The notes beneath the pieces are model-generated. The model had not been told where the DNA came from. It saw only the letters and a list, made by a program, of their open reading frames with translations, and did not search any database. Positions 1 through 6,322 of a DNA stretch of 10,158 nt are shown one piece after another (the stretch's first letter is position 1; the number at the start of each line of letters is the position of its first letter). A program made the translations under genes and the position numbers. The stretch lies in contig CAUZEB010000058.1 of the NCBI GenBank assembly GCA_963578655.1, positions 1-10,158 of the forward strand, given 5' to 3'. This DNA comes from CAUZEB01 sp963578655. Lineage in GTDB: Bacteria; Chloroflexota; Dehalococcoidia; Lucifugimonadales; CAUZEB01.

Positions 1-458
1 GTGGTGGAGGAGAATCAGCAAACAAGGCAATCAAAATAATTGAGGATTTGACTCGTGAAATAGAGCAAGGAAATATATACACAGGGAAAGTCGTCAGATT
101 GATGGACTTTGGCGCATTTGTTGAAATATTGCCGGGTAGAGATGGTTTGGTTCATATTAGCGAACTCTCGGATCACCATGTGCGCAGTGTTGAAGATGAA
201 GTAGAAGTCGGGGATGAAATAACGGTTATAGTGACTGAGATAGACAACCTAGGACGAATCAACTTGTCACGCCGCGCACTTTTGTCAGACGGTGACACTG
301 CATCAACGAAAGGACATGATAAAGAATCACGAGATGACGTCATTCGGCAAAATGAAACGAGAAATTCTCGCTCTAGACCACAACGAGGACCTAGGCCATC
401 TTTTGGAAATAGACCTGCACATAGACAAGGACCAAGGCGTGATGGCGGTAGGCGCTAA
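1..458 (+). CDS. pnp: Polyribonucleotide nucleotidyltransferase (PNPase), C-terminal part
   Basis: This is the 3' end of a gene that begins left of the window; the frame is open from base 3 with no start needed. PNPase is a phosphate-dependent 3'-5' exoribonuclease of RNA turnover, a cytosolic trimer. What is visible is the last helix of the KH domain (AIKIIEDLTREIEQG), followed by an S1 RNA-binding domain at about nt 69-281, with the family signatures YTGKVVRLMDFGAFVEI, DGLVHISELS and GRINLSRRAL. The KH-helix to S1 junction is typical of PNPase and argues against ribosomal protein S1. After S1 comes a tail of about 55 residues, low-complexity and rich in Arg, Gly, Pro and Ser (RPQRGPRPSFGNRP, RRDGGRR), probably disordered and RNA-binding. 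The catalytic RNase PH domains lie outside the window. dapB follows on the same strand after a gap of roughly 95-130 bp. Confidence 0.93.
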   Translation, partial: GGGESANKAIKIIEDLTREIEQGNIYTGKVVRLMDFGAFVEILPGRDGLVHISELSDHHVRSVEDEVEVGDEITVIVTEIDNLGRINLSRRALLSDGDTASTKGHDKESRDDVIRQNETRNSRSRPQRGPRPSFGNRPAHRQGPRRDGGRR

Positions 459-576
459 GTTGCTCTGTGGAAATGCCAAAATAGCTAGAGAGACTCGGAT
501 TGGTGAATATATTAATCGCTTAATTAAATTAATGAAAGTGCTGTTTAGGATAGATGGCAATTAATGGTGGCGACAT

Positions 577-580
577 GGAG
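577..580 (+). promoter_or_regulatory. Ribosome binding site favouring a TTG start for dapB
   Basis: GGAG is followed by a 6-nt spacer and TTG at 587. The two in-frame ATGs further upstream have poorer sites: ATG 575 follows a GGTGG at 566-570, and ATG 554 follows AGGA at 547-550 with only 3 nt between. Starting at 587 gives MIRVAVQGALGKMG, close to the usual beginning of DapB. Confidence 0.5.
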
Positions 581-586
581 AATGAC

Positions 587-1363
587 TTGATACGAGTGGC
601 CGTCCAAGGAGCCTTAGGGAAAATGGGTATGCAAACTTTGAAGGCTGTAAACAATAGTCCTAATATGAAACTAGTAGGAGCGGTCACTAGGCAAGATTCA
701 GATCAATTAGCAAGTACTTTTCGTGATTTGCCCGTATGTACATCTTTAACTGAGTTAATAAAAGATATTAATGTGGTAGTTGATTTTACCAATTCAGCGG
801 GAGCAATGTCAGCTATCCGGGTATCGGCGATTAATCATGTCAATATCGTTACGGGTTCTACAGGTTTGTCAAAGACAGACTTAGAAGAGGCAAATAGATT
901 GGCTGAGGAGTATGGTGTAGGTATCATCGTGGCTCCAAATTTTGCAATAGGGGCTGTTTTAATGATCCATTTGGCCAGAAAGGTGGCACGTTTTTTTGAC
1001 TATGCTGAATTGAATGAAGTTCACCATGAAGCTAAAATAGACGCTCCTTCAGGGACCGCTTTATCTATAGCGGAAGCAGTAGCTTCAGGTAAAGGGAAGG
1101 ATTTCAAATCCGTCAAGGCAGAAAAAGAAACATTGCCTGGCACCAGAGGAGGTACTCTACATGGTATAAGTATCCATAGTGGAAGATTACCGGGAAGGGT
1201 AGCTCATCATGAATTAGTTTTCGGTTCTTCTGGTCAGACGTTAACAATTCGGCACGATTCAATTAACAGAGAAAGTTTTATGCCAGGTGTTTTGTTGGCC
1301 ATTGAAGCTGTTACGGACTCTGACGGATTGACAGTCGGACTAGAAAATATACTGGAATTATAG
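587..1363 (+). CDS. dapB: 4-hydroxy-tetrahydrodipicolinate reductase
   Basis: DapB is a cytosolic enzyme that reduces the product of DapA with NAD(P)H to tetrahydrodipicolinate, on the route to meso-diaminopimelate and lysine. The frame shows the N-terminal Rossmann motif GALGKMG, VVVDFT, GSTGL, APNFAIGAV, the catalytic segment HHEAKIDAPSGTAL (His-His and Lys placed as in E. coli H159/H160/K163), and the C-terminal RLPGRVAHHELVFG. From TTG 587 it is 258 aa, within the family range; ATG 575 and ATG 554 would add 4 and 11 residues, and I prefer 587 on its GGAG spacing and family alignment. It follows pnp on the same strand. The next steps of the same pathway, asd and dapA, lie 1.5 kb downstream beyond an opposite-strand esterase. 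Function is secure; only the start is uncertain. Confidence 0.95.
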   Translation: MIRVAVQGALGKMGMQTLKAVNNSPNMKLVGAVTRQDSDQLASTFRDLPVCTSLTELIKDINVVVDFTNSAGAMSAIRVSAINHVNIVTGSTGLSKTDLEEANRLAEEYGVGIIVAPNFAIGAVLMIHLARKVARFFDYAELNEVHHEAKIDAPSGTALSIAEAVASGKGKDFKSVKAEKETLPGTRGGTLHGISIHSGRLPGRVAHHELVFGSSGQTLTIRHDSINRESFMPGVLLAIEAVTDSDGLTVGLENILEL

Positions 1364-1513
1364 AAACCTTCAGCAAACCTCATTCTCAGTCCTCAATGGC
1401 CTTCGGCCTCTCCAGTTAACGCGCTATGAATGTACTCCTATATCCAGCAAGTTGAACCAAGCATACCTCAAAGTCAGTCCACATTTAAAAGCGTCTGCCT
1501 ATATCCAGCATAG
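1364..1513. other. Non-coding gap between dapB and the convergent esterase
   Basis: These 150 bp separate two convergent stops. All frames I read are broken by stops and no RNA gene is recognisable. It contains GGCC-TTC-GGCC at 1398-1408, a 4-bp stem with a 3-nt loop and no following T run, and a 13-bp direct repeat described separately. It could be decayed sequence from an insertion or a short repeat element, but nothing identifies it. Confidence 0.5.
1437..1510. repeat. Pair of 13-bp direct repeats, 61 bp apart
   Basis: CCTATATCCAGCA occurs exactly at 1437-1449 and again at 1498-1510, the second copy ending 3 bp before the esterase stop codon. I found no third copy on the far side of the esterase, so this is not a simple target-site duplication around that gene. 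It may be a remnant of a small repeat element or of an old recombination event. Confidence 0.55.
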
Positions 1514-2473
1514 TTAAAATTCCTTATGTTTGGCAAGCCAACTAAGAATACGTTCGAACTCAGGGGTAACTTCGGGGAGTTTTCTTTCCACATATGAAAA
1601 AGCATGGTCCAAGCCTGCGACTACTGAAAGAGTTGTGGGTACGTTTTCCCGAGTTAGGGCCTTGGTCATGTTCAAAGAGTGACCAAGTAACGAGTCTTCG
1701 TCTCCGCATGAAAGATACGTGGGCGGGAATTTGTCTAAGTTAGGAGCATAAATAGGGCTTACTAAAGGATTGTAGTGTTGTTTAAGAAAGTGTGGACCCA
1801 AATATGCCTGATTCCAATTTATTTCCACATTACCGGCATTTGAGCCTGGTTCTCTTGTAGCCAATGGAAAATCGAACACTCCATAAAACAACAAAGCTGC
1901 CGCGAATTTCACTGGTACATCACCCAATCCACCATCGTCCATGTTATATCTGGTATCTGTTAGTGCTATTATGGTTGCAGCCGATAAATTTGCGCCCGCT
2001 GAGTCTCCTGCTATGAAAAGTCTGGCCCCGTTTCCATTAAATCTTTGAGCGTTTACCGAAGCCCACCTGGCCGCATAAACACACTCTTCTACAGCCTTTG
2101 GATAGGGTCTTTCGGGCGCTAGGCTATAATTTAGATTGATTACGGTGAAGCCACGTTCTGCTATTCTAATTGCAGGTGCTCTAACTCTCTCGGCACTTCC
2201 AACACACCATCCACCACCGTGAAGATATAAGAATACGGGGAATGGACCTTTGCCTTTGGGGACATAGACTTCAGCTGTCAACATAAAATCCTGTCGCTCC
2301 CAAATAATAATATTTTCGTGGATTTGTGACATTTCTGGAAGATTTTCATTAGCTTCAGGATCGTGAATTCTGGAGCGTTGAGGTGCGATTTCAGATATGG
2401 ATTTTGCTGGTATTGCTTTCACAGAGCGTCCAGCCAATAGAGAAATCCAGTTGTCGTTGTTTGGATGTGGCAT
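1514..2473 (-). CDS. Alpha/beta-hydrolase, HSL-type carboxylesterase
   Basis: A serine hydrolase of the hormone-sensitive-lipase (bacterial esterase family IV) type, expected to cleave carboxylic esters; the natural substrate cannot be told. From the ATG at 2473 it is 319 aa. The oxyanion-hole motif HGGGW is at residues 85-89, the nucleophile elbow GDSAG at 156-160 (Ser158), the acid probably Asp260 in GDEDSLL, and the His in GLDHAF (His290). The order and spacing fit a complete triad. There is no signal peptide or membrane segment, so it is probably cytosolic. The open frame reaches a TTG at 2479, but AAGGGAG lies only 1 nt from that codon and 7 nt from the ATG, so ATG 2473 is preferred. The gene stands alone, opposite in direction to dapB and asd on either side, with its own promoter at 2539-2567. 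Confidence 0.9.
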   Translation of the reverse strand: MPHPNNDNWISLLAGRSVKAIPAKSISEIAPQRSRIHDPEANENLPEMSQIHENIIIWERQDFMLTAEVYVPKGKGPFPVFLYLHGGGWCVGSAERVRAPAIRIAERGFTVINLNYSLAPERPYPKAVEECVYAARWASVNAQRFNGNGARLFIAGDSAGANLSAATIIALTDTRYNMDDGGLGDVPVKFAAALLFYGVFDFPLATREPGSNAGNVEINWNQAYLGPHFLKQHYNPLVSPIYAPNLDKFPPTYLSCGDEDSLLGHSLNMTKALTRENVPTTLSVVAGLDHAFSYVERKLPEVTPEFERILSWLAKHKEF

Positions 2474-2480
2474 AATCAAA

Positions 2481-2487
2481 CTCCCTT
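2481..2487 (-). promoter_or_regulatory. Ribosome binding site of the esterase
   Basis: On the - strand this reads AAGGGAG, 7 nt before ATG 2473. It decides that ATG over the TTG six bases further upstream. Confidence 0.75.
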
Positions 2488-2538
2488 AATGGAATATACT
2501 TACAATTGATAGTTTCTCAATGAACATGTCATATCAGC

Positions 2539-2567
2539 ATATTACTAATCGTTTGTATGTAGGTCAA
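2539..2567 (-). promoter_or_regulatory. Predicted sigma70-type promoter of the esterase
   Basis: On the - strand TTGACC (2562-2567) is separated by exactly 17 nt from TAATAT (2539-2544). That is 5/6 and 4/6 of consensus at ideal spacing. Transcription would start near 2532, leaving a leader of about 58 nt. It is the cleanest -35/-10 pair in the window after the one for purA. Confidence 0.6.
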
Positions 2568-2684
2568 CTATTAATTAATTGGTGTATGATATGTTGATAC
2601 TCAGCTATATTTTGGGTGAATTCAAGTGTATCCCAAAAAGAATTCTATTAGATTCATCATAGGTAAATAGAGGAGAGCATAAAG

Positions 2685-2690
2685 TATAAT
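2685..2690 (+). promoter_or_regulatory. Possible -10 box for asd
   Basis: An exact TATAAT hexamer stands about 140 bp upstream of the asd start. No recognisable -35 lies at the right distance, and the surrounding sequence is so AT-rich that a chance match is quite possible. Confidence 0.25.
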
Positions 2691-2819
2691 TATAAAAATA
2701 GTAATTTAGAGTATCCATACGGGAATAATTTAAATGGCGTAAAAATATTCGGTTTCTATGGTAATCGAGTGTGAATTTATTTTTAGTTAGAGTTTATCAT
2801 TTTCCTCGTCCAATAATCT

Positions 2820-2824
2820 GGAGG
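2820..2824 (+). promoter_or_regulatory. Ribosome binding site of asd
   Basis: A perfect GGAGG 7 nt before TTG 2832. It supports TTG as the true initiation codon, since no in-frame ATG lies nearby. Confidence 0.8.
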
Positions 2825-2831
2825 CACAAAA

Positions 2832-3851
2832 TTGGAATCATGCAGAATAGCAATAATAGGCGCCACAGGGGCCGTTGGGGTAAAATTTATAGAATTACTA
2901 GATACCAGGGAGTTTCCCACTAGTTCCATCCGTGTATGTGCCTCCGAAAGATCGTATGGTAATAAAATCTGGGTGCGTGGTGAGGAATTAACGATTGAGG
3001 AACCTACAGCTAAATTATTTAGTGAAGTAGACATAGTCTTTATCTCAGCTAATGGGGATGTTAGTAGAGAATTAGCACCTAAAGCTGTTCGGAATGGAGC
3101 ACTTGTTATCGACGATTCATCCGCTTTTAGAATGAATGATAACGTTCCTTTGGTAGTTCCGGAGGTTAATATAGAAGATTTGGAAAGCCACGACGGTATT
3201 ATTTCGATTCCCAACTGTTCCACAACTCCCCTGGTCATGATTCTTAAAGCTTTGAACGATGTGAACCCAGTTAAGAGGGTTGTAGTAGACACATTTCAAT
3301 CCGTTTCAGGCACTGGAAAGGCGGCAGTCAATGAGTTAAGACGTCAATCCGAACAGATTTTAAATTATGACGATATTGAATCATTTGAATACCCACATCA
3401 GATCGCCTTCAATGTCTTACCTCATATTGAACCATTTCTAGACAATGGCTACACGAGAGAAGAAATGAAAATGCGAGATGAGGCCCGTAAAATACTTCAC
3501 CTTCCCGACTTGGCCGTATCGGCTACGTGCGTCAGGGTACCTGTAATGGTTAGTCATAGTGAAGCAGTGCATATTGAGTTTACCAATGCTATTGACGTAG
3601 AAACGGTTAGAGAACGTCTAGATCATTTCCCTGGCATTCTATTATTGGATGACCCCGCCTCAAACCTATATCCTATGCCTATTGAGGCCGAAGGTCTAGA
3701 CGAAGTTCTGGTTGGTCGGATCAGGAAGGATATATCACATCCCAATGGTATCGCAATGTGGCTATCATCCGATAATTTGCGTAAAGGCGCTGCTGTAAAT
3801 GCGCTACAAATTGCTGAAGAAATTTTAATTAGAGATTTGATTACTAATTAA
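2832..3851 (+). CDS. asd: Aspartate-semialdehyde dehydrogenase
   Basis: Asd reduces aspartyl phosphate with NADPH to aspartate semialdehyde, the branch point to lysine/diaminopimelate, threonine and methionine; it is cytosolic. The 339-aa protein is of normal length. It shows the NADP-binding loop GATGAVG (residues 10-16), SANGDVS, DDSSAFR, the active-site cysteine in IPNCSTT (Cys129), QSVSGTG (156-162), the substrate/catalytic part RVPVMVSHSEAV (Arg235, His242), and the C-terminal signature DNLRKGAAVNALQIAE (314-329). All catalytic residues are present. The start is TTG behind a perfect GGAGG. dapA follows after 62 bp on the same strand with no terminator between, so the two are probably one transcript. 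dapB, normally a partner of such genes, is cut off upstream by the esterase. Confidence 0.96.
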   Translation: MESCRIAIIGATGAVGVKFIELLDTREFPTSSIRVCASERSYGNKIWVRGEELTIEEPTAKLFSEVDIVFISANGDVSRELAPKAVRNGALVIDDSSAFRMNDNVPLVVPEVNIEDLESHDGIISIPNCSTTPLVMILKALNDVNPVKRVVVDTFQSVSGTGKAAVNELRRQSEQILNYDDIESFEYPHQIAFNVLPHIEPFLDNGYTREEMKMRDEARKILHLPDLAVSATCVRVPVMVSHSEAVHIEFTNAIDVETVRERLDHFPGILLLDDPASNLYPMPIEAEGLDEVLVGRIRKDISHPNGIAMWLSSDNLRKGAAVNALQIAEEILIRDLITN

Positions 3852-3902
3852 GATCTGGTACACTTTCACAAGGATTGTTATTTTGCTCTCATGATTGAAA
3901 CA

Positions 3903-3909
3903 GGAGGAG
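3903..3909 (+). promoter_or_regulatory. Ribosome binding site of dapA
   Basis: GGAGGAG 4 nt before ATG 3914 (6 nt if counted from the GGAGG core), a very strong site that fixes the start. Confidence 0.75.
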
Positions 3910-3913
3910 TTTT

Positions 3914-4816
3914 ATGACAGAGATAGGACGGCTTATAACAGCAATGATAACCCCTTTTGATGATGAGGGTAATGTGAACTATGAAGAGGCACAAAGATTG
4001 GCAATATCTCTAGTTAAGGCTGGTTGCGATGGCTTTGTAATTACTGGCACGACAGGAGAATCTCCTACCTTGTCAACCGATGAAAAACTGAGATTATATT
4101 CGGAGATAAAACAAGTGGTGGGAGATCAAGCATCCGTGGTGGCTGGCACAACAGATAATAATACCAGGGAAAGCATAGAATTAAGCAAGGAAGCCGAAAG
4201 CCTGGGTGTAGATGGGCTTTTACTTACTGTTCCATCATATAATAAACCGCCCCAAGATGGTCTGTACGAACATTTTAAATCGATAGCTGAAAGTGTACAT
4301 ATCCCTTGTGTCTTGTATAACGTTCCGAGTCGAACCAGTTTAAACATGACATCGACTACTACGGTGCGCCTCAGCAGTATTGATAATATTATAGGAGTGA
4401 AAGAAGCTAGTAGTGATCCAGTGCAAATTGCACATATAATTCGCGACACCTCAGATGAATTTAAAGTTTGGAGTGGGAATGATGACGAGACATTCCCAAT
4501 TATGTGTATGGGTGGCTATGGTGTTGTCAGCGTGGCTTCTCACATTATTTGTAGTCAAATAAAATCTATGATGGGCATGGTACTAGAAGGTGATTTAGAA
4601 AAGGCGGGTGCCGAGCATTTGCGACTTATGGATATGTTCAAAGGGATGTTCATAGTTACCAACCCTATACCGGTAAAATATGCTGTTGGGAAAGCGGGAT
4701 TTAATGTGGGTGAACCAAGGTTGCCATTAGTACCACCTGATGAGAATACCGCAAGAATAATTGATGAATTGATGAAAAGATACATGACAGATTTACCTGC
4801 CATCGATATTTCATAA
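3914..4816 (+). CDS. dapA: 4-hydroxy-tetrahydrodipicolinate synthase
   Basis: DapA condenses pyruvate with aspartate semialdehyde, the first committed step of lysine/diaminopimelate synthesis, in the cytosol. The 300-aa TIM-barrel protein keeps every expected residue, offset by two from E. coli: Thr46-Thr47 in GTTGES, Tyr109 in VPSYNKPPQDGLYEHF, Tyr135 and Arg140 in LYNVPSRT, and the Schiff-base Lys163 in GVKEAS. This complete set, with asd directly upstream, makes true DapA far more likely than N-acetylneuraminate lyase or another family member. The gene ends 63 bp from the convergent purA stop; I see no convincing terminator there. Feedback control by lysine cannot be judged from the sequence. 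Confidence 0.96.
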   Translation: MTEIGRLITAMITPFDDEGNVNYEEAQRLAISLVKAGCDGFVITGTTGESPTLSTDEKLRLYSEIKQVVGDQASVVAGTTDNNTRESIELSKEAESLGVDGLLLTVPSYNKPPQDGLYEHFKSIAESVHIPCVLYNVPSRTSLNMTSTTTVRLSSIDNIIGVKEASSDPVQIAHIIRDTSDEFKVWSGNDDETFPIMCMGGYGVVSVASHIICSQIKSMMGMVLEGDLEKAGAEHLRLMDMFKGMFIVTNPIPVKYAVGKAGFNVGEPRLPLVPPDENTARIIDELMKRYMTDLPAIDIS

Positions 4817-4879
4817 AATCATGCACTGCGGATTGCCAAGAGACATGAGTTATCTGTTCAGACTTGAATTGTCTGTAAC

Positions 4880-6178
4880 CTATTTTATGCTATGTATCAT
4901 AGGAGTGACCTCTATGGTCTCGTGACGATGTGGCCCAGTGGATATTAGATTGATCGGGCAGCCGATGAGTTCTTGTAATCTATCGACATATGATTTAGCT
5001 TCCTTGGGAAGATCACTTAACTTGGTCAAACTTGCGGTTGGTATGTCCCAACCATTGTGTTCTTCATAGATTGGCTTGCATCTCGCTAATTCTGCTGTTC
5101 CTCCTGGGAAGTCTTGTACGATTTTCCCGTCTAGTTCGTATCCCGTGCATATTTTTACTTTGTTAAAGCCATCTAACACATCTAACCTCGTTAATATGGC
5201 CGATGTATAGCCGTTAATCCTCGTACTGAAGCGGGCTGCTACGGCATCGAACCACCCTACCCGCCTAGGTCGACCGGTGGTTGTCCCGAATTCTTGTGCT
5301 AGTTCTCTGATAGTCTCACCGGTGTTGTCGCTCAGTTCTGTTGGGAATGGCCCTGTACCTACTCTCGTACAATACGCCTTAAAAACACCCATAATTTCTG
5401 TTATATGACGTGGATGGATTCCCAGCCCTGTGCATGCACCGCCTATGGTGGAATTAGACGAAGTTACGTATGGGTATGTGCCGTGGTCAAGATCTAAAAG
5501 TGCTCCTTGTGCGCCCTCAAGGAGCACATGTTCTCCTGAGTCAAGAGCATCTTGAACCGTTTTCTCTACCGACCCTATAAAAGGACCTAACGCTCGTTTC
5601 CAATACTCGCACTTGTCAAGAACAGTATCTAGACTTATTGCAGAGCCACCGTATACTTTAGTTATGACGGCGTTAACATATTGCAGTACGTTTTCAAGTC
5701 TAGGTATAAGACTGTCTGTATCGAGTATGTCCGCTGCTCTTATCCCTGTTCTTGCAGCTTTGTCGCTATATGCAGGGCCTATCCCCTTGCCTGTGGTTCC
5801 AAGGGCTCTTTTACCTTTTGATTTTTCTATCAGTGAGTCTAGCAAGACATGGTAAGGCATAACAATGTGAGCCCGTTCGCTGACTAAAAGACGACTGGAT
5901 ATATCAATACCTCTATCTTTTAAGGCAAAGATCTCATTCAATAACACATCAGGGTCAACCACGGTCCCGTTACCGATTACGCTTTTGGACTCAGGCCAAA
6001 AGATACCAGAAGGTACAAGATGAAGGGAGAATTTCCCTTCATCGTTCAATACGGTGTGCCCAGCGTTGTTTCCCCCTGAAAAGCGGGCTACAATACTGGC
6101 ATCTCTAGAGAGAAAGTCTACAATCTTTCCCTTGCCTTCATCACCCCATTGTGCGCCTAAGACAGCGTAGGCTGGCAT
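4880..6178 (-). CDS. purA: Adenylosuccinate synthetase
   Basis: PurA joins IMP and aspartate using GTP to give adenylosuccinate, the first step from IMP to AMP; it is a cytosolic dimer. From ATG 6178 it is 432 aa, the usual length. Motifs seen are the N-terminal GTP/IMP loop AQWGDEGKGK (residues 9-18, with catalytic Asp13), GNNAGHTV (37-44, with catalytic His41), GTTGKGIGPAYSDK (128-141), GTTTGRPRRVGWFDA (298-312), and the guanine-site STGPHR near the C-terminus. The open frame extends 13 codons further to 6217, but ATG 6178 has GAGGG 8 nt upstream and gives the standard MPAYAVLGAQWGDEGKGK beginning, so the longer start is rejected. It has its own promoter, separate from the NYN gene upstream on the same strand, and converges with dapA. 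Confidence 0.96.
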   Translation of the reverse strand: MPAYAVLGAQWGDEGKGKIVDFLSRDASIVARFSGGNNAGHTVLNDEGKFSLHLVPSGIFWPESKSVIGNGTVVDPDVLLNEIFALKDRGIDISSRLLVSERAHIVMPYHVLLDSLIEKSKGKRALGTTGKGIGPAYSDKAARTGIRAADILDTDSLIPRLENVLQYVNAVITKVYGGSAISLDTVLDKCEYWKRALGPFIGSVEKTVQDALDSGEHVLLEGAQGALLDLDHGTYPYVTSSNSTIGGACTGLGIHPRHITEIMGVFKAYCTRVGTGPFPTELSDNTGETIRELAQEFGTTTGRPRRVGWFDAVAARFSTRINGYTSAILTRLDVLDGFNKVKICTGYELDGKIVQDFPGGTAELARCKPIYEEHNGWDIPTASLTKLSDLPKEAKSYVDRLQELIGCPINLISTGPHRHETIEVTPMIHSIK

Positions 6179-6186
6179 ATCAAGTA

Positions 6187-6191
6187 CCCTC
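6187..6191 (-). promoter_or_regulatory. Ribosome binding site of purA
   Basis: GAGGG on the - strand, 8 nt before ATG 6178. It decides this start over the longer open frame. Confidence 0.7.
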
Positions 6192-6232
6192 TTTGAGGTA
6201 TATATAGTATACCCCACCTTTTGGCCCAGGAG

Positions 6233-6261
6233 AGTATAGCAGATGATAATAAGATTGGGAA
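6233..6261 (-). promoter_or_regulatory. Predicted extended -10 promoter of purA
   Basis: On the - strand TTCCCA (6256-6261) is followed by 17 nt and TATACT (6233-6238). The TATACT box is directly preceded by TGC, an extended -10 element. The -10 box matches 5/6 and the -35 box 4/6 of consensus. Transcription would start near 6226, giving a leader of about 48 nt. I saw no purine riboswitch in that leader. Confidence 0.6.
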
Positions 6262-6322
6262 GTCCCCTAAATATTGTTATGAAGATTTCAAGTTGGCAAT
6301 GAGGCTGGAACGTAAGTCCATT

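Larger units (their letters stand above)
2474..2831. other. AT-rich divergent intergenic region, esterase / asd
   Basis: This 358-bp gap carries the esterase promoter near its left end and must hold the asd promoter. For asd I see an exact TATAAT at 2685-2690 but no convincing -35 box 16-19 nt upstream of it. An inverted repeat TTTTGGG (2610-2616) / CCCAAAA (2632-2638) with a 15-nt loop lies upstream of that hexamer and could be a protein-binding site. The region is too AT-rich and lacks the conserved stems expected of a lysine riboswitch. No short gene with a good ribosome binding site was found. Confidence 0.55.

Noticed and set aside
292..564. Open frames on both strands overlapping the pnp end and the pnp-dapB gap
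   Set aside because: They overlap the clear PNPase frame, have no family motif and no good ribosome binding site; they are shadows of the coding region.
1398..1408. GGCC-TTC-GGCC hairpin after dapB as a terminator
   Set aside because: It has a 4-bp stem and a 3-nt loop with no T tract after it.
2668..2831. Lysine riboswitch upstream of asd
   Set aside because: The stretch is AT-rich without the conserved GC-bearing stems and box sequences of the L-box, and is short for that RNA plus an expression platform.
3117..3299. Minus-strand open frames inside asd
   Set aside because: They are antisense to an intact asd and have no recognisable domain or start signal.
3891..3917. Eight-codon ORF (MIETGGVL) whose stop overlaps the dapA start as ATGA
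   Set aside because: It has no ribosome binding site of its own and no lysine codons; its sequence is just the dapA Shine-Dalgarno region read in frame.
4841..4875. Possible bidirectional terminator between dapA and purA: CAGAC (4859-4863) / GTCTG (4871-4875), or AGACA (4841-4845) / TGTCT (4870-4874)
   Set aside because: Stems are only 5 bp and no T run follows on either strand, so an intrinsic terminator is not supported.
5613..5855. Opposite-strand open frame inside purA
   Set aside because: It lies wholly within the well-supported purA gene and shows no family features.
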